From Pseudorasbora parva (Eukaryota > Chordata > Actinopteri > Cypriniformes > Gobionidae), in contig NC_090179.1 in assembly GCF_024679245.1 (NCBI RefSeq), forward strand, positions 7,689,327 through 7,753,326: a stretch of DNA of 64,000 nucleotides, read 5' to 3'. Every line of letters starts with the position of its first letter. The stretch's first letter is position 1. Position numbers and translations under genes: made by a program. Shown here piece by piece: positions 38,661 through 50,736 of the stretch. The notes beneath the pieces were generated by a model that was not told where the DNA came from, made no database searches, and was given only the letters and a program-made list of their open reading frames with translations.

Positions 38661-38767
38661 ATAAATATGGAGCGCTTCACGGATTTGCGTGTCATCCTTT
38701 CGCAGGGGCCATGCTAATCTTCTCTGTATCGATCCAATTTTAGTATATGTGCTGCCTTAGCAAGCAC
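38661..38767 (-). ncRNA. U6: U6 snRNA-like gene, copy 62
   Basis: No difference from copy 1 in the RNA; degenerate TATA. Confidence 0.86.
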
Positions 38768-39286
38768 AACTTTGCTGGCCACTCAAGGCATATGTACACC
38801 TCAGGTCCCAGCAAGCTCTCACCAAGGTGGTAAGGCCCAGCAAACTATCTCGCCACTGTATACCTTATTGCACACACTGATATATGCAACAGCTCAATCA
38901 TTTTAGGGAAAGGGTATGTTAAAGCTTCATTGTTCACATATGGCCTAATTCCACCATGATATCATAGAGCATCTGCTGAAAGAAGGGTGTTGTCAGACTT
39001 ATCGATGGTACCAGTGTACAAGCACTGAAGAAGGCGTGGCCTCTACGTTTTCGTGAGAAAAAAAGTTGGCAGAAAGACGAAACATCCTTTGATGTCTTTG
39101 TCAAGGGAGTATAAACTCGATGTAACTGGACACGATATGCAGCAGGAGGAGTTGATCCTATGGAGATCTTGAGGCAGTGAAGGACTTGACAGAATTTTCC
39201 TGATTTGGAAGAGAACACAAACGAAAATAAAGAGTGGCAGGAGGGGATGCTTTTAGACCTGTGAAGCAGGCCTTGATCACAGCTGC

Positions 39287-39393
39287 ATAAATATGGAGCG
39301 CTTCACGGATTTGCGTGTCATCCTTTCGCAGGGGCCATGCTAATCTTCTCTGTATCAATCCAATTTTAGTATATGTGCTGCCTTAGCAAGCAC
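39287..39393 (-). ncRNA. U6: U6 snRNA-like gene, copy 63
   Basis: C37T; last of the block-heading copies. Confidence 0.84.
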
Positions 39394-39913
39394 AACTTTG
39401 CTGGCCGCTCAAGGCATATGTACACCTCAAGTCCCAGCAAGCTCTCACCAAGGTGGTAAGGCCCAGCAAACTATCTCGACACTGTATACCTTATTGCACA
39501 CACTGATATATGCAACAGCTCAATCATTTTAGGGAAAGGGTATGTTAAAGCTTCATTGTTCACATATGGCCTAATTCCACCATGATATCATAGAGCATCT
39601 GCTGAAAGAAGGGTGTTGTCAGACTTATCGATGGTACCAGTGTACAAGCACTGAAGAAGGCGTGGCCTCTACGTTTTCGTGAGAAAAAAAAGTGGGCAGA
39701 AAGACGAAACATCCTTTGATGTCTTTGTCAAGGGAGTATAAACTCGATGTAACTGGACACGATATGCAGCAGGAGGAGTTGATCCTATGGAGATCTTGAG
39801 GCAGTGAAGAACTTGACAGAATTTTCCTGATTTGGAAGAGAACACAAACGAAAATAAAGAGTGGCAGGAGGGGATGCTTTTAGACCTGTGAAGCAGGCCT
39901 TGATCACAGCTGC

Positions 39914-40020
39914 ATAAATATGGAGCGCTTCACGGATTTGCGTGTCATCCTTTCGCAGGGGCCATGCTAATCTTCTCTGTATCGATCCAATTTTAGTATA
40001 TGTGCTGCCTTAGCAAGCAC
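39914..40020 (-). ncRNA. U6: U6 snRNA-like gene, copy 64
   Basis: No difference from copy 1 in the RNA; degenerate TATA. Confidence 0.86.
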
Positions 40021-40539
40021 AACTTTGCTGGCCGCTCAAGGCATATGTACACCTCAGGTCCCAGCAAGCTCTCACCAAGGTGGTAAGGCCCAGCAAACTA
40101 TCTCGCCACTGTATACCTTATTGCACACACTGATATATGCAACAGCTCAATCATTTTAGGGAAAGGGTATGTTAAAGCTTCATTGTTCACATATGGCCTA
40201 ATTCCACCATGATATCATAGAGCATCTGCTGAAAGAAGGGTGTTGTCAGACTTATCGATGGTACCAGTGTACAAGCACTGAAGAAGGCGTGGCCTCTACG
40301 TTTTCGTGAGAAAAAAAGTGGGCAGAAAGACGAAACATCATTTGATGTCTTTGTCAAGGGAGTATAAACTCGATGTAACTGGACACGATATGCAGCAGGA
40401 GGAGTTGATCCTATGGAGATCTTGAGGCAGTGAAGAACTTGACAGAATTTTCCTGATTTGGAAGAGAACACAAACGAAAATAAAGAGTGGCAGGAGGGGA
40501 TGCTTTTAGACCTGTGAAGCAGGCCTTGATCACAGCTGC

Positions 40540-40646
40540 ATAAATATGGAGCGCTTCACGGATTTGCGTGTCATCCTTTCGCAGGGGCCATGCTAATCTT
40601 CTCTGTATCGATCCAATTTTAGTATATGTGCTGCCTTAGCAAGCAC
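40540..40646 (-). ncRNA. U6: U6 snRNA-like gene, copy 65
   Basis: No difference from copy 1; clean TATATAT promoter. Confidence 0.88.
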
Positions 40647-41165
40647 AAGTTTGCTGGCCGCTCAAGGCATATATACCCCTCAGGTCCCAATAAGCTCTCA
40701 CCAAGGTGGTAAGGCCCAGCAAACTATCTCGCCACTATATACCTTATTGCACACACTGATATATGCAACAGCTCAATAATTTTAGGGAAAGGGTATGTTA
40801 AAGCTTCATTGTTCACATATGGCCTAATTCCAACATGATATCATAGAGCATCTGCTGAAAGAAGGGTGTTGTCAGACTTATCGATGGTACCAGTGTACAA
40901 GCACTGAAGAAGGCGTGGCCTCTACGTTTTCGTGAGAAAAAAAGTTGGCAGAAAGACGAAACATCCTTTGATGTCTTTGTCAAGGGAGTATAAACTCGAT
41001 GTAACTGGACACGATATGCAGCAGGAGGAGTTGATCCTATGGAGATCTTGAGGCAGTGAAGGACTTGACAGAATTTTCCTGCTTTGGAAGAGAACACAAA
41101 CGAAAATAAAGAGTGGCAGGAGGGGATGCTTTTAGACCTGTGAAGCAGGCCTTGATCACAGCTGC

Positions 41166-41272
41166 ATAAATATGGAGCGCTTCACGGATTTGCGTGTCAT
41201 CCTTTCGCAGGGGCCATGCTAATCTTCTCTGTATCGATCCAATTTTAGTATATGTGCTGCCTTAGCAAGCAC
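41166..41272 (-). ncRNA. U6: U6 snRNA-like gene, copy 66
   Basis: RNA like copy 1. Its PSE is kept, but a CACTG-type transposon begins at -81, so any distal enhancer of this copy is displaced by about 10.5 kb. Confidence 0.86.
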
Positions 41273-41352
41273 AACTTTGCTGGCCGCTCAAGGCATATGT
41301 ACACCTCAGGTCCCAGCAAGCTCTCACCAAGGTGGTAAGGCCCAGCAAACTA

Positions 41353-41534
41353 CACTGTAAAAAAAATCCCCGTAAAATTTACGGTAAAAAACCGGCAGCT
41401 GTGGTTGCCAGAAATATACCGTAAAAAATACGGCAGTTACGTTTTAGTTTTTACGGGGCAACAACATAAAATTTAAAGGTTTATAATGTAATAATCACGG
41501 CTGAAAACCGTTTATTTTACCATTCAAAACTGTA
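41353..41534 (+). repeat. Terminal CACTG repeat piece at left junction
   Basis: The first 182 bp of the insert carry the terminal module (CACTGTAAA..., TTTACGGTAAAAAACCGGCA, then GCAGCTGTGGTTGCCAG). A second start of the same module follows at 41,535, again preceded by TA. Confidence 0.75.
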
Positions 41535-42431
41535 CACTGTAAAAAAAATACGCATCAAATTTATGGTAAAAAAACGGCAGCTGTGGTTGCCAGAACTTTA
41601 CCATAAAAAATACAGCAGTAACGTTTTAGATTTTTTGGGACAGCAGCATAAAATTTAAAGGTTTATAATTTGGTCATTACGGCTATAAACTGTTTATTTT
41701 ACAGTTCAAAACCATATAATTTGAAAGTTTATATTTTTACACAGTGCACTATAAACAATTATGGTAAAAAAATATTTAACTGAAATAATATTAAATTACC
41801 AACTTATTGAAATGCTAATATCTGTTATGTACCTTTGATATAGATTGACAGCCACCAATTACAGTGGTGATGAGAATCACATGATGAATCAAAGCTTATC
41901 ACACGCAGCTTTTGGAGGGACGATATTAATATATAGAAGGTGCACACACAAACACTAAACACCATCATGGTAACACACATGGCTTTTTAAAAAATGCAAT
42001 AAACATTAATTTAACAACATTAGATGTAACATAAAACCTTAATGTACATAAGTGATTAGAAAAAACTAAGAAGAAACATAGTTAATTCAATGAAAATGCA
42101 TCAAATGCGAAGTGTCATGTGGGGAATTCTGGGAATTTCAATTTACGGTTTTTCACTGTTAATTACACAATGACCTGTTCTTTTTCACTTAGAAAAATTG
42201 TAAATTTAACGGTATTTTACTGTAAAATAAAATAAAATGTATAACATTTGTAAATTATACAGTTTTAACCTGTAAAATAAATGGTTTTTAACCGTAATAA
42301 TTACATTATAAACCTTTAAATTATATGGTGCTGTCCCGTAAAACCTAAAACGTTACTGCCGTATTTTTTACGGTAAAGTTCTGGCAACCACAGCTGCCAG
42401 TTTTTTACCGTAAATTTTATGGGGAAAAACT
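41535..42431. repeat. Non-autonomous CACTG element, inner copy A (~0.9 kb)
   Basis: Inverted terminal modules lie at 41,535-41,640 and about 42,335-42,431, with an AT-rich core. It aligns along its length with 44,864-45,799. The right tip is decayed: no CAGTG is present. Confidence 0.7.
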
Positions 42432-42884
42432 GTTGTTTTTACGGGAAAACGCTGGCAGCTGCCGTTACCAGAGAATTATGAAACTGCACACTATGAAATT
42501 CAAAATTAGGTGTGGTTAGAGGAGGCACTGTTTGTTTTTTTTTATTATTTTTTTTTTTACATAAATATAAATATAAAACAGTAAGTATTACATCAAAATG
42601 TAAAGACTAAAAGAAAAAAGGAAACAAAAAGCATAAGATTTATGTATTTATATTGCATATAAATTTTAAATGGATTTTGATTTTTTTTACATAAACAAAA
42701 TAATAAACTTAATGTGATTCATATTTCTAAGTATACACAGATTAAACGGGTAAGATTTGTGTAATTATATTAATAAACTGAATGTGATTGATATATGCCA
42801 GTTATACGTAAATTAAACAGTTAAGAATTATGGAAAAGCACACCGAAAAATGCTCATGTTAAAATAACACTTCCCGGTGTTCAT
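42432..42884. other. AT-rich transposon interior
   Basis: Part of the ~3.5-kb element, with T- and A-runs and no credible open frame. It aligns with about 45,800-46,170 in the second copy. Confidence 0.6.
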
Positions 42885-44360
42885 GTGTGTGCTCACTACT
42901 GAGTTAAAGTACCATTGAAGCAGTGTTGATGTTAATTAGATAATTAAGTGATGATTGAGCATTAGTGGTGAACACCTGATGATAACCATGATGGTGAACA
43001 GTGTTTGCTTTTGTTGGGCTCTTGACCCTTATCTCTTTCAAATTAATTTTCTGGCTGATTAACTGTTTTTGTAAAGCACTTTTGTTATAGCATGGAAAGC
43101 CAAGAAAGAAACATGGCCAGGTGATTTGGCTCTTTAATGATTATGATATAATTGTCATGTAGTGGTTGAATCCCTGAGCTCATTCAGATTCTAATGCTCT
43201 GGTTATAAAGGTGATGTGTCGTATGTGTAATAATAGCCATTTGGTTCGCAGTATGATATCCAGTAAAATTGTTGTAATCAAACAATATGCAGGTTTATAA
43301 AAAAAGTTTTAAACTACAGCTTAATTTAGACACACACAGACATCAAGAATCAGTGTATGTATCTCTACAATGGTGACAAAAAAAAAAAAAATTCAGATAA
43401 ACTTCTACTCTTAACATGAAACAAGCTACTATAAAACGTCACAAGAAAACCAGCAAAAGTAAAAAATAAATAGTAAGAATCAAAGAAAATTTGTCAATTC
43501 AGATGTATAATTTATTCATGCCGCAATGCATGCTGGGACCCATGGGAGAGTTTTGATTGGTGGTACCCAGCATGCACTGCAGCATTAAGCTTTTCATTGA
43601 TTGTCACCATTGTTGAGATTTATACACTGATTCTTGATATCTGTTTATGTCTAATAATTGCCATAGATTAAAACCTTTTGCACACTTTTTTATTTTTATT
43701 TTTAGCTCTGCATATTATTAGATTGCCACAACATTGCTGAAACTCATGCTGTTGAACAAAATAGCTAGATGGCCACTATTATGAATAAAACAAAATTAAC
43801 ACACATAACAAGGACATTAGACTCTGAGCAAGACCAGTGATCACTAGATGATGATTATATCATCATGAACAAAGAGTCAAATCACCTGGCCATGTTTTTG
43901 CTTTGCTTTCCATGCCATAACAAAAGTGCTTTACAAACACAGTTAAAGCAGCCAGAAAACTAATGTTGGAGAGTCAAGTGTCAAGAGCCCAACTAAAGAA
44001 AACACTGCTCACCACCATGGTGACTTCAAATAAAACTATTATTTTCATTAAAACATAAATTACACAAATAAAGTCAGTCTGGTTAGTAATGTGTGAAGCT
44101 GGTAATGCTGTTTGTGGAGTTGTTTAATCCTCTGCTGAGATCTTCAGAGATGTAATGTCTTCTTTTATCTTCAGTTGATTTCATCTCAAGCTGTGGCTGA
44201 AGTAAGTTGTAGTTCTCGTGTTTCACTTTCCTTCAGTGTTTCTGATTGTCATCATCAGGTGTTCATCATTAATGTTCAATCGTCTCTTAATTATCTCATT
44301 AATGTCAACACTGGTTGAATAGTACTTTAACTCAGTAGTGAGCTTCTCATCTGAGAATCT
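42885..44360. repeat. Large fold-back hairpin, copy A
   Basis: Left arm (~42,885-43,500) and right arm (~43,600-44,360) are imperfect inverted copies of each other. For example, CACTACTGAGTTAAAGTACC at 42,896 is answered by GGTACT/ACTCAGTAGTG-type sequence at the right end. The centre holds a short perfect hairpin, TGCATGCTGGG (43,527-43,537) against CCCAGCATGCA (43,566-43,576). The transcript or single strand could form a ~700-bp stem. Confidence 0.8.
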
Positions 44361-44863
44361 TACCTGTTTCATTTATGTTTGATTTACAAATAAGATTTTC
44401 ATTAAGTTTATTAATTTGTTTGTCAAAATTACATAATCAAAATGCATGGAACATTTATATGCAATTCAAATACATGTTTAGACATTTTTTTAAGTGCATA
44501 AACTTGTAAAATGACTTACATTTCTAAGAACAACTGACTAAAACATAAATTTTTCACAATATTTAGATATCAAATTAACAAAATAGTGTTTAAAGTATTA
44601 CAGTATTTCTCTGTTGTTGATACCAATATTTGTAGGTTTAACAAACAAATTTGTTTATAATCACATTGTAACGGTGGCAAGCCCACAACCAACTTAAATA
44701 AACAGTTTAGTTTAACAAAACAGTTCGGGCGCCAGACAAGCTTAAACTTGTCAAGATACAAAAAAATCGGGTTGTTGCGTTTGTCACCCCGGAGTAGCTC
44801 TATTAGCCACCGATTACAAACAAAAGAATCAGAGCACACACAAAAGAGTCATATTCACAGGTA
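44361..44863. other. 3' part of fold-back element copy A plus unshared segment
   Basis: 44,361-44,670 matches 51,290-51,650 of the second copy. From about 44,671 (AACGGTGGCAAGCCC) to 44,863 the sequence is not shared with the second copy and I cannot assign it. An 89-codon minus-strand frame crosses this junction and is not convincing. Confidence 0.5.
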
Positions 44864-45799
44864 CACTGTAAAAAAACCCCCATCAAATTTACGGTAAAAA
44901 ACCGGCAGCTCTGGTTGCCAGAACTTTTCCGTAAAAAATACGGCAGTAACGTTTTAGGTTTTACGGGACAACAGCATATAATTTAAAGGTTTTTAATGCG
45001 GTAATTACGGTTAAAACTGGTTTATTTTACAGTTAAAAACCCTATAATTTGAAAGTTTATATAGAAATAATTATGTGTACACAGTACACTATAAAACAAT
45101 AATGGTAAAAAAAAAAAATATTGAACCGAAATATTAAGTTACCAACTTTCAATTGAAACAATTGAAATGCTAATATCTGTTATTTTCCTTTTATATAATT
45201 TGACAATCCCCAATTATAGTGGGGATGAGAATCACATGATGAATCAAAGCTCATCACACGCAGCTTTTGGAGGGACAATATTAATATATAGAAGGTGCAC
45301 ACACAAACACTAAACACCAAACACCATCATGGTAGCACACATGATGTTTTAAAAATGCAATAAACATTAATTTAACAACATTAGATGTAACATAAAACCT
45401 TAATGTACATAAGTGATTAGTAAAAACTAAGAAGAAACATAGTTAATTCAATGAAAATGCATCAAATGCGAAGTGTCACGTGGGGAATTCTGGGAATGTC
45501 AATTTACGTTTTTTCACTGTTAATTACACAATGACCTGTTCTTTTTCACTTCGAAAAATTGTAAATTTAACTGTATTTTACTGTAAAATATAATAAAATG
45601 TATAAACCTTTAAATTATACAGTTTTGAACTGTAAAATAAATGTTTTTTAACCGTAATTATTACATTATAAACCTTTAAATTATATGCTGCTGTCCCGTA
45701 AAACCTTAAACGTTACTGCCGAATTTTTTACGGTAAAGTTCTGGCAACCACAGCTGCCGGTTTTTTACCGTAAATTTTATGGGGATCTTTTTTACAGTG
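44864..45799. mobile_element. Complete non-autonomous CACTG element, inner copy B (936 bp)
   Basis: Starts CACTGTAAAAAAACCCC and ends GGGGATCTTTTTTACAGTG. The inverted ends run roughly 90 bp and include TTTACGGTAAAAAACCGGCA and the GCAGCTGTGGTTGCCAG block. TA lies immediately outside both ends, which may be a 2-bp target duplication or part of the inverted repeat. No coding capacity. Confidence 0.75.
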
Positions 45800-46175
45800 T
45801 ACATTGTAAAAAAAAACTTTATATATACGTTATTTTTACAGGAAAATGCTGGCAGCTGTGGTTACCAGAGAATTATGAAACTATGTGCACTATGAAATTC
45901 AAAATTAAATCTGTGGTTAGAGGAGGCACAGTTTTTTTTTCATTTTTATTAAAAATAAATAGAAAACCAGTAAGTGTTACATTAAAATGTAAAGCATAAG
46001 ATTTATGTATGTAAACTGCATATACATTTTCAATGCATTTGGATTATTTTTACATAGACAAATTAATAAACTAAAGATGATTGATATATGCCAGTTATAC
46101 GTAAATGAAACAGTTAGGAATTATGTAAAAGTACTCAGAAAAACACCCATGTTAAATTAAGATTTCCTAGTGTTC
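45800..46175. other. AT-rich transposon interior, copy B
   Basis: Counterpart of 42,432-42,884. It begins with another partial terminal module (ACATTGTAAAAAAAAAC, then CTGGCAGCTGTGGTTACCAG). I see no gene. Confidence 0.55.
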
Positions 46176-47739
46176 ATGTGTATGCTCACTACTGAGTTAA
46201 AGTACCATTGAAGCAGTGTTGAAGTTAATGAGATAATTAATTGATGATTGAGCATTAATGATGAACACCTGATGATAATGAGCAGAATCACTGAAGGAAA
46301 GAGAAACACGAGAACTACAGCTGACTTCAGCCACAGCTTTAGATGAAATCAACTGAAGATAAAAGAAGACATTAAATCTCTGAAGATCCCATCAGAGGAT
46401 TAAATAACTCCACAAACAACATTACCAGCTTCATGCATTACTAACCAAACTGATTTTATTGTTGTAATTTATGTTTTAATTAAAATAATAGTTTTATATG
46501 AAGTCACCATGACGGTGAGCAGTGTTTGCTTTAGTTGGGCTCTTGACCCTTGACTCTCCAACATTAGTTTTCTGGCTGCTTTAACTGTGTTTGTAAAGCA
46601 CTTTTGTTGTGGCATGGAAAGTCAAAAAGCCATGGCCAGGTGATTTGGCTCTTTAATGATGATTATATTAATCATCATGTAGCGGCTGAATTACTAAACT
46701 CATTCAGATTCTAATGCTCTGGTTATAGAGGTAATGTGTTAATTGTGTAGCATGCGTAATAAAAGCCATGTGGTTTACATTATAAACTCATGCATCGTTG
46801 TGTCAATCAAACAATTTGCAGGACCAAAAAAAAGGTTTAATCTACGGCATTATTTAGACAAACACAGACATCAAGAATCAGTGTTTGCATCTCTACAGTG
46901 GTGACAAAAAAAAAATCACAATTCAGATGCATAATTTATTCATGCCGCAATGCATGCTGGGACTCATTGGAGAGTTTTGATTGGTGGTACCCAGCATGCA
47001 CTGCAGCATTAAGCTTTTCATTGATTGTCACCATTGTTGAGATTCATACACTGATTCTTGATATCTGTTTGTGTCTAATGATTGCCATAGATTAAAACCT
47101 TTTGTGCACTATTTTTTTTAAAAATTCTGCATATTAGATTGCCACAACAGTGCTCATGCTATAGAATCAACTGGCCACTATTATGATTAAACAAAATTAA
47201 TAACACATAAACAGAGTCTTAGACTCTGAACAAGACCAGTGATCACTAGATGATGATTATAAAATCATGAACAAAGAGACAAATCATCTGACCTTGTGTT
47301 TTCTTGGCTTTCCATGCTGTAACTAAAGTGCTTTATAAACACAGTTAAAGCAGCCAGAAAACTAATGTCGGAGAGTCAAGGGTCAAGAGCCCAACTAAAG
47401 CAAACACTTCTCACCATCATGGTGACTTCATATAAAACTATTATTTTCAATAAAACATCAACATCCACAGAAATAAAATCAGTCTGGTTGGTAATGTGTG
47501 AAGCTGGTAATGCTGTTTGTGGAGTTGTTTAATCCTCCTCTGATGAGATCTTCAGAGATTTAATGCCTTCTTTTATCTTCAGTTGATTTCATCTACAGCT
47601 GTGGCTGAAGTCAGCTGTAGTTCTCGTGTTTCTCTTTCCTTCAGTGATTGTGCTTATTATCATCAGGTGTTCATCATTAATGCTCAATCATCTCTTAATT
47701 ATCTCATTAACTTCAACACTGCTTCAATGGTACTTTAAC
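46176..47739. repeat. Large fold-back hairpin, copy B (right arm cut by LINE)
   Basis: Counterpart of the hairpin at 42,885-44,360, with its centre at about 46,951-47,000 (TGCATGCTGGG against CCCAGCATGCA). The right arm runs to 47,739 and continues at 51,155 after the LINE. Confidence 0.8.
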
Positions 47740-47756
47740 AAGATGGATCTTGCAAG

Positions 47757-49394
47757 ATGGCGCCGACGTGTTCGGTCGCCGTTCAGGTCGCTCCTCTGAG
47801 ACTTTGCTTTTATTTATTATTCTACACTCTTTTGTTCTCGATTTTTACTAATCTATCATCAGCCTTGGTCTGCTATGATAGCAAAACACTTTTGGATATA
47901 GGTTATCGCTACACTGACCTGGTTCAAGACGCTTTCATCAATCCTCTGTGGCCACCTGAGATTCTTCGGAACGCCGAGTTGAACAAAGGCCACCCGACTC
48001 GTAGGCGAAGATTCAAAAAACACCGCGGGAAACGCGCTGGGATCCGCAACAGACTGAGGAAGAGAGCATTCAGTCCCCCTCTCCCAAGCATTCTGCTAGC
48101 AAATGTCCAATCCTTGGAGAATAAGATGGACGATCTTAGAGCCAGGATAAGTTTCCAACGGGACATGAGAGACTGCAACATCTATTGTTTGTCCGAAACA
48201 TGGCTCACGCCCGCGGTCCCGGACACAGCTGTGACGCCGTCTGAGAACTTCTCTGTTTTCCGGATGGACAGAACAGCCGAAGCCGGTAAAACCAAAGGCG
48301 GCGGAGTGTGTTTCATGATAAACAAGAAATGGTGCGATCCCAGAAACATCTCCATCCTTTCGCGATCCTGCTCGCCTCACCTGGAACATTTATCAATAAT
48401 TTGCCGCCCATTCTATCTGCCTAGGGAGTTTTCTTCAGTCGTCGCCACTGTGGTTTATATTCCGCCACAGGCAGACACGGGACTGGCTTTATCTAGCCTC
48501 CATGATGCCATCAGCGGCTCCACAAACAGCCACCCCGATGCGGCTTTCGTCGTCGCGGGTGATTTTAACAAAGCCAACCTTAAGAAAGTATTGCCTAACT
48601 TTCACCAACATGTCTCCTGTCCCACACGAGGAGCAAACACACTGGATCACTGCTATTCTCTGTATAAGAATGCCTACAAGGCTCGTTCACTACCAGCCTT
48701 TGGTAAATCGGACCATGCCGCCATTTTCCTTACACCTGAGTACAAGCAAAGGCTCGTTCAGGAACCCCCGGTGAGGCGGGAAGTTAAACGCTGGTCGCCT
48801 CATTCAGAGATCACGCTACAGGCAGCTCTTGACGACGTTGACTGGGACATGTTCCGAGCGAGTTCATCGGACGTCAGCGAGTTCACTGATGTGGCGCTCT
48901 GCTTCATCAACACACTGACAGAGCAAGCCACACAAACAATAACTATAACGTCCTTCTCTAATCAGAAACCGTGGGTGGACAGTTCAATCCGCGCTGCAGT
49001 GAACGCCCGCACTGCCGCATACAACGCCGGTCTACTAACAGGGAATATGAGGGATTATAAATCATCCTGTTATGCTCTCCGACGCGCCGTTAAAGCCGCA
49101 AAGCTCCGTTATAGGGATCGCGTGGAGTCTTATTTCCAACTCAACGACTCCCGGCGGATGTGGCAGGGACTGAGGACCATCTGTGCTTTTGGAACGAAAT
49201 CCTCTGCAGAAGTGAGAGCTGATCCGTTGCTTGTGAACGAGTTAAACTCTTTCTACGCTCGCTTTGATGGCAATCGCGGCAGCGCGACACCGCCGAGTGA
49301 CGCGTCAGACAGAATCACTCAGAGCTGCAACAATCACGTGATCTCTGTCTCGGAGGATGACGTTCGTAGGACACTCAAACATGTGGATGTTAGC
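47757..49394 (+). pseudogene. LINE polyprotein, 5' part: AP endonuclease domain
   Basis: The start ATG is in AAGATGGCGCC, 17 bases into the element. The first ~45 residues are hydrophobic, then comes a basic stretch (TRRRRFKKHRGKRAG). The endonuclease domain covers roughly residues 108-330: LLANVQSLENKMDDL, the SETWL glutamate, GGGVCF, VVAGDFN with catalytic Asp/Asn, and SDHAAIF near the end. It nicks target DNA to prime reverse transcription. The following ~200 residues link to the reverse transcriptase. The frame is broken at 49,395 by one extra G in TAGCGAAAGC, after which it runs to a stop at 49,446-49,448. No separate ORF1 protein is seen upstream. Confidence 0.88.
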
Positions 49395-49395
49395 G

Positions 49396-50736
49396 AAAGC
49401 TGCTGGTCCGGATGGTGTTTCAGGTCGTGTCCTGCGGTCCTGTGCTGATCAGCTCGCTGGACTCCTCACATCCATCTTCAATGAGTCCCTTGCTACATCT
49501 GTGGTCCCAACCTCATTCAAAAAATCCACCATCATCCCTGTCCCTAAGAACAGTAAACCCTCTTGCCTAAATGACTATCGCCCAGTGGCTCTCACGTCTT
49601 TAGTCATGAAGGTCTTTGAGAGACTCATCAAAAACAACATTTGCTCCTCCATCCCTGACACCTTGGACCCTCTTCAGTTCGCCTATCGTCCCAATAGATC
49701 GACTGAAGATGCCATCTCTCACGTCCTCCACTCCTCCCTCACACACATCGACAGCAAGAATGGGAACTATGTAAGACTGCTATTTATTGACTATAGTTCA
49801 GCCTTTAACACCATAGTTCCCATTAAGCTAACTAACAAACTCCTGGATCTCGGCCTGAACTCTTCTCTCTGTCACTGGATTGAAGATTTCCTCACTGGCA
49901 GACCTCAGGTGGTGAGAGTAGGACAGTTCACCTCCACCTCCATCACCGTGAGTGTGGGAGCTCCACAGGGCTGTGTCCTCAGTCCCCTGCTCTACTCTCT
50001 CTACACGCATGACTGTTTGTCCACACACAGCTCCACCTCTGTCACCAAGTTTGCGGATGATACTGTTGTCCTGGGCCTCATTTCCAACAACAATGAGACC
50101 GCATACTTGGATGAGGTGGAGCAACTGACATCATGGTGCCAAGACAACTGTCTCCTTCTGAATGTGAACAAGACCAAAGAACTGATTGTGGACTTCAGGA
50201 AGAGACAGCAGCGGTCATATTCCCCTCTCATGATCAGCGGGACACCAGTAGAGAGAGTGAGCAGCTTCAAATACCTGGGTGTCAACATCTCCGAGGACCT
50301 GACCTGGACTGCACATATCCAGTCTCAGGTGAAAAAGGCCAGGCAAAGACTGTACCACCTGCGCCAGCTGAGGAAATTCCGGGTCTCACCAGCTATCCTG
50401 AAAACTTTCTATTCAGGGGCGATAGAAAGTTTACTAACTCAGTGCATCACAGCGTGGTATGGTAACAGCACCAGTCACGACTGCAAAGCCCTGCAAAGAG
50501 TGGTGCGCTTGTCCGAGCGCATCTCAGGGTCAGCTCTCCCGTCTCTGCAGGACATCTACATCAAACGATGCAGAGGCAGAGCTACAAAAATCATCAAGGA
50601 CATTAATCACCCGGCCAACCCCCACTTCACCCGGCTGCCTTCTGGTAAGCGCTTCCGTAGCCTGATGGCCAAAACTGAGAGACTCAGGAGGAGTTTCTTC
50701 CCACAGGCCATCAGACTCCTGAACGCTGTCACTTAA
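49396..50736 (+). pseudogene. LINE polyprotein, 3' part: reverse transcriptase domain
   Basis: This continues the protein in the +1 frame after the single-base insertion, with no start codon of its own that makes sense. Motifs in order: [58 protein letters not shown] (first catalytic Asp), [29 protein letters not shown] (catalytic ADD), [29 protein letters not shown]. The C-terminal thumb-like part ends at TAA 50,734-50,736. Apart from the one frame break the domain is intact, which suggests a young insertion. Confidence 0.9.

Larger units (their letters stand above)
1..41352 (-). repeat. Tandem array of ~626-bp U6 snRNA units (66 complete U6 copies)
   Basis: The same ~626-bp unit repeats head to tail without interruption (unit lengths 625-627). 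On the minus strand each unit reads: U6 promoter, 107-nt U6-like RNA, then about 520 bp of spacer. Units differ by a few percent, mostly shared substitutions that define monomer types. The window opens inside a unit, so the array continues to the left. Length changes come from an A-run in the spacer (7 or 8 A, or AAACAA) and from one extra base in three U6 copies. Seen directly by comparing units; the name rests on the match to vertebrate U6. Confidence 0.97.

Noticed and set aside
1..41352. CRISPR-like or bacterial direct-repeat array
   Set aside because: Repeat unit is 626 bp without short repeat/spacer alternation, and the unit contains an snRNA gene with a eukaryotic promoter.
43380..43660. 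46,898-47,095-like short frames in the fold-back centre as genes
   Set aside because: They sit in the hairpin centre and differ between the two copies by frame-breaking changes.
44570..44839. 89-aa minus-strand frame
   Set aside because: It crosses a junction between fold-back sequence and an unassigned segment; no recognisable motif.
45685..45999. 104-aa plus-strand frame
   Set aside because: It reads through the inverted terminal modules of the CACTG element; composition is low-complexity and not protein-like.
47924..48389. Minus-strand frames of 85 and 97 aa
   Set aside because: They are shadows of the LINE endonuclease frame.
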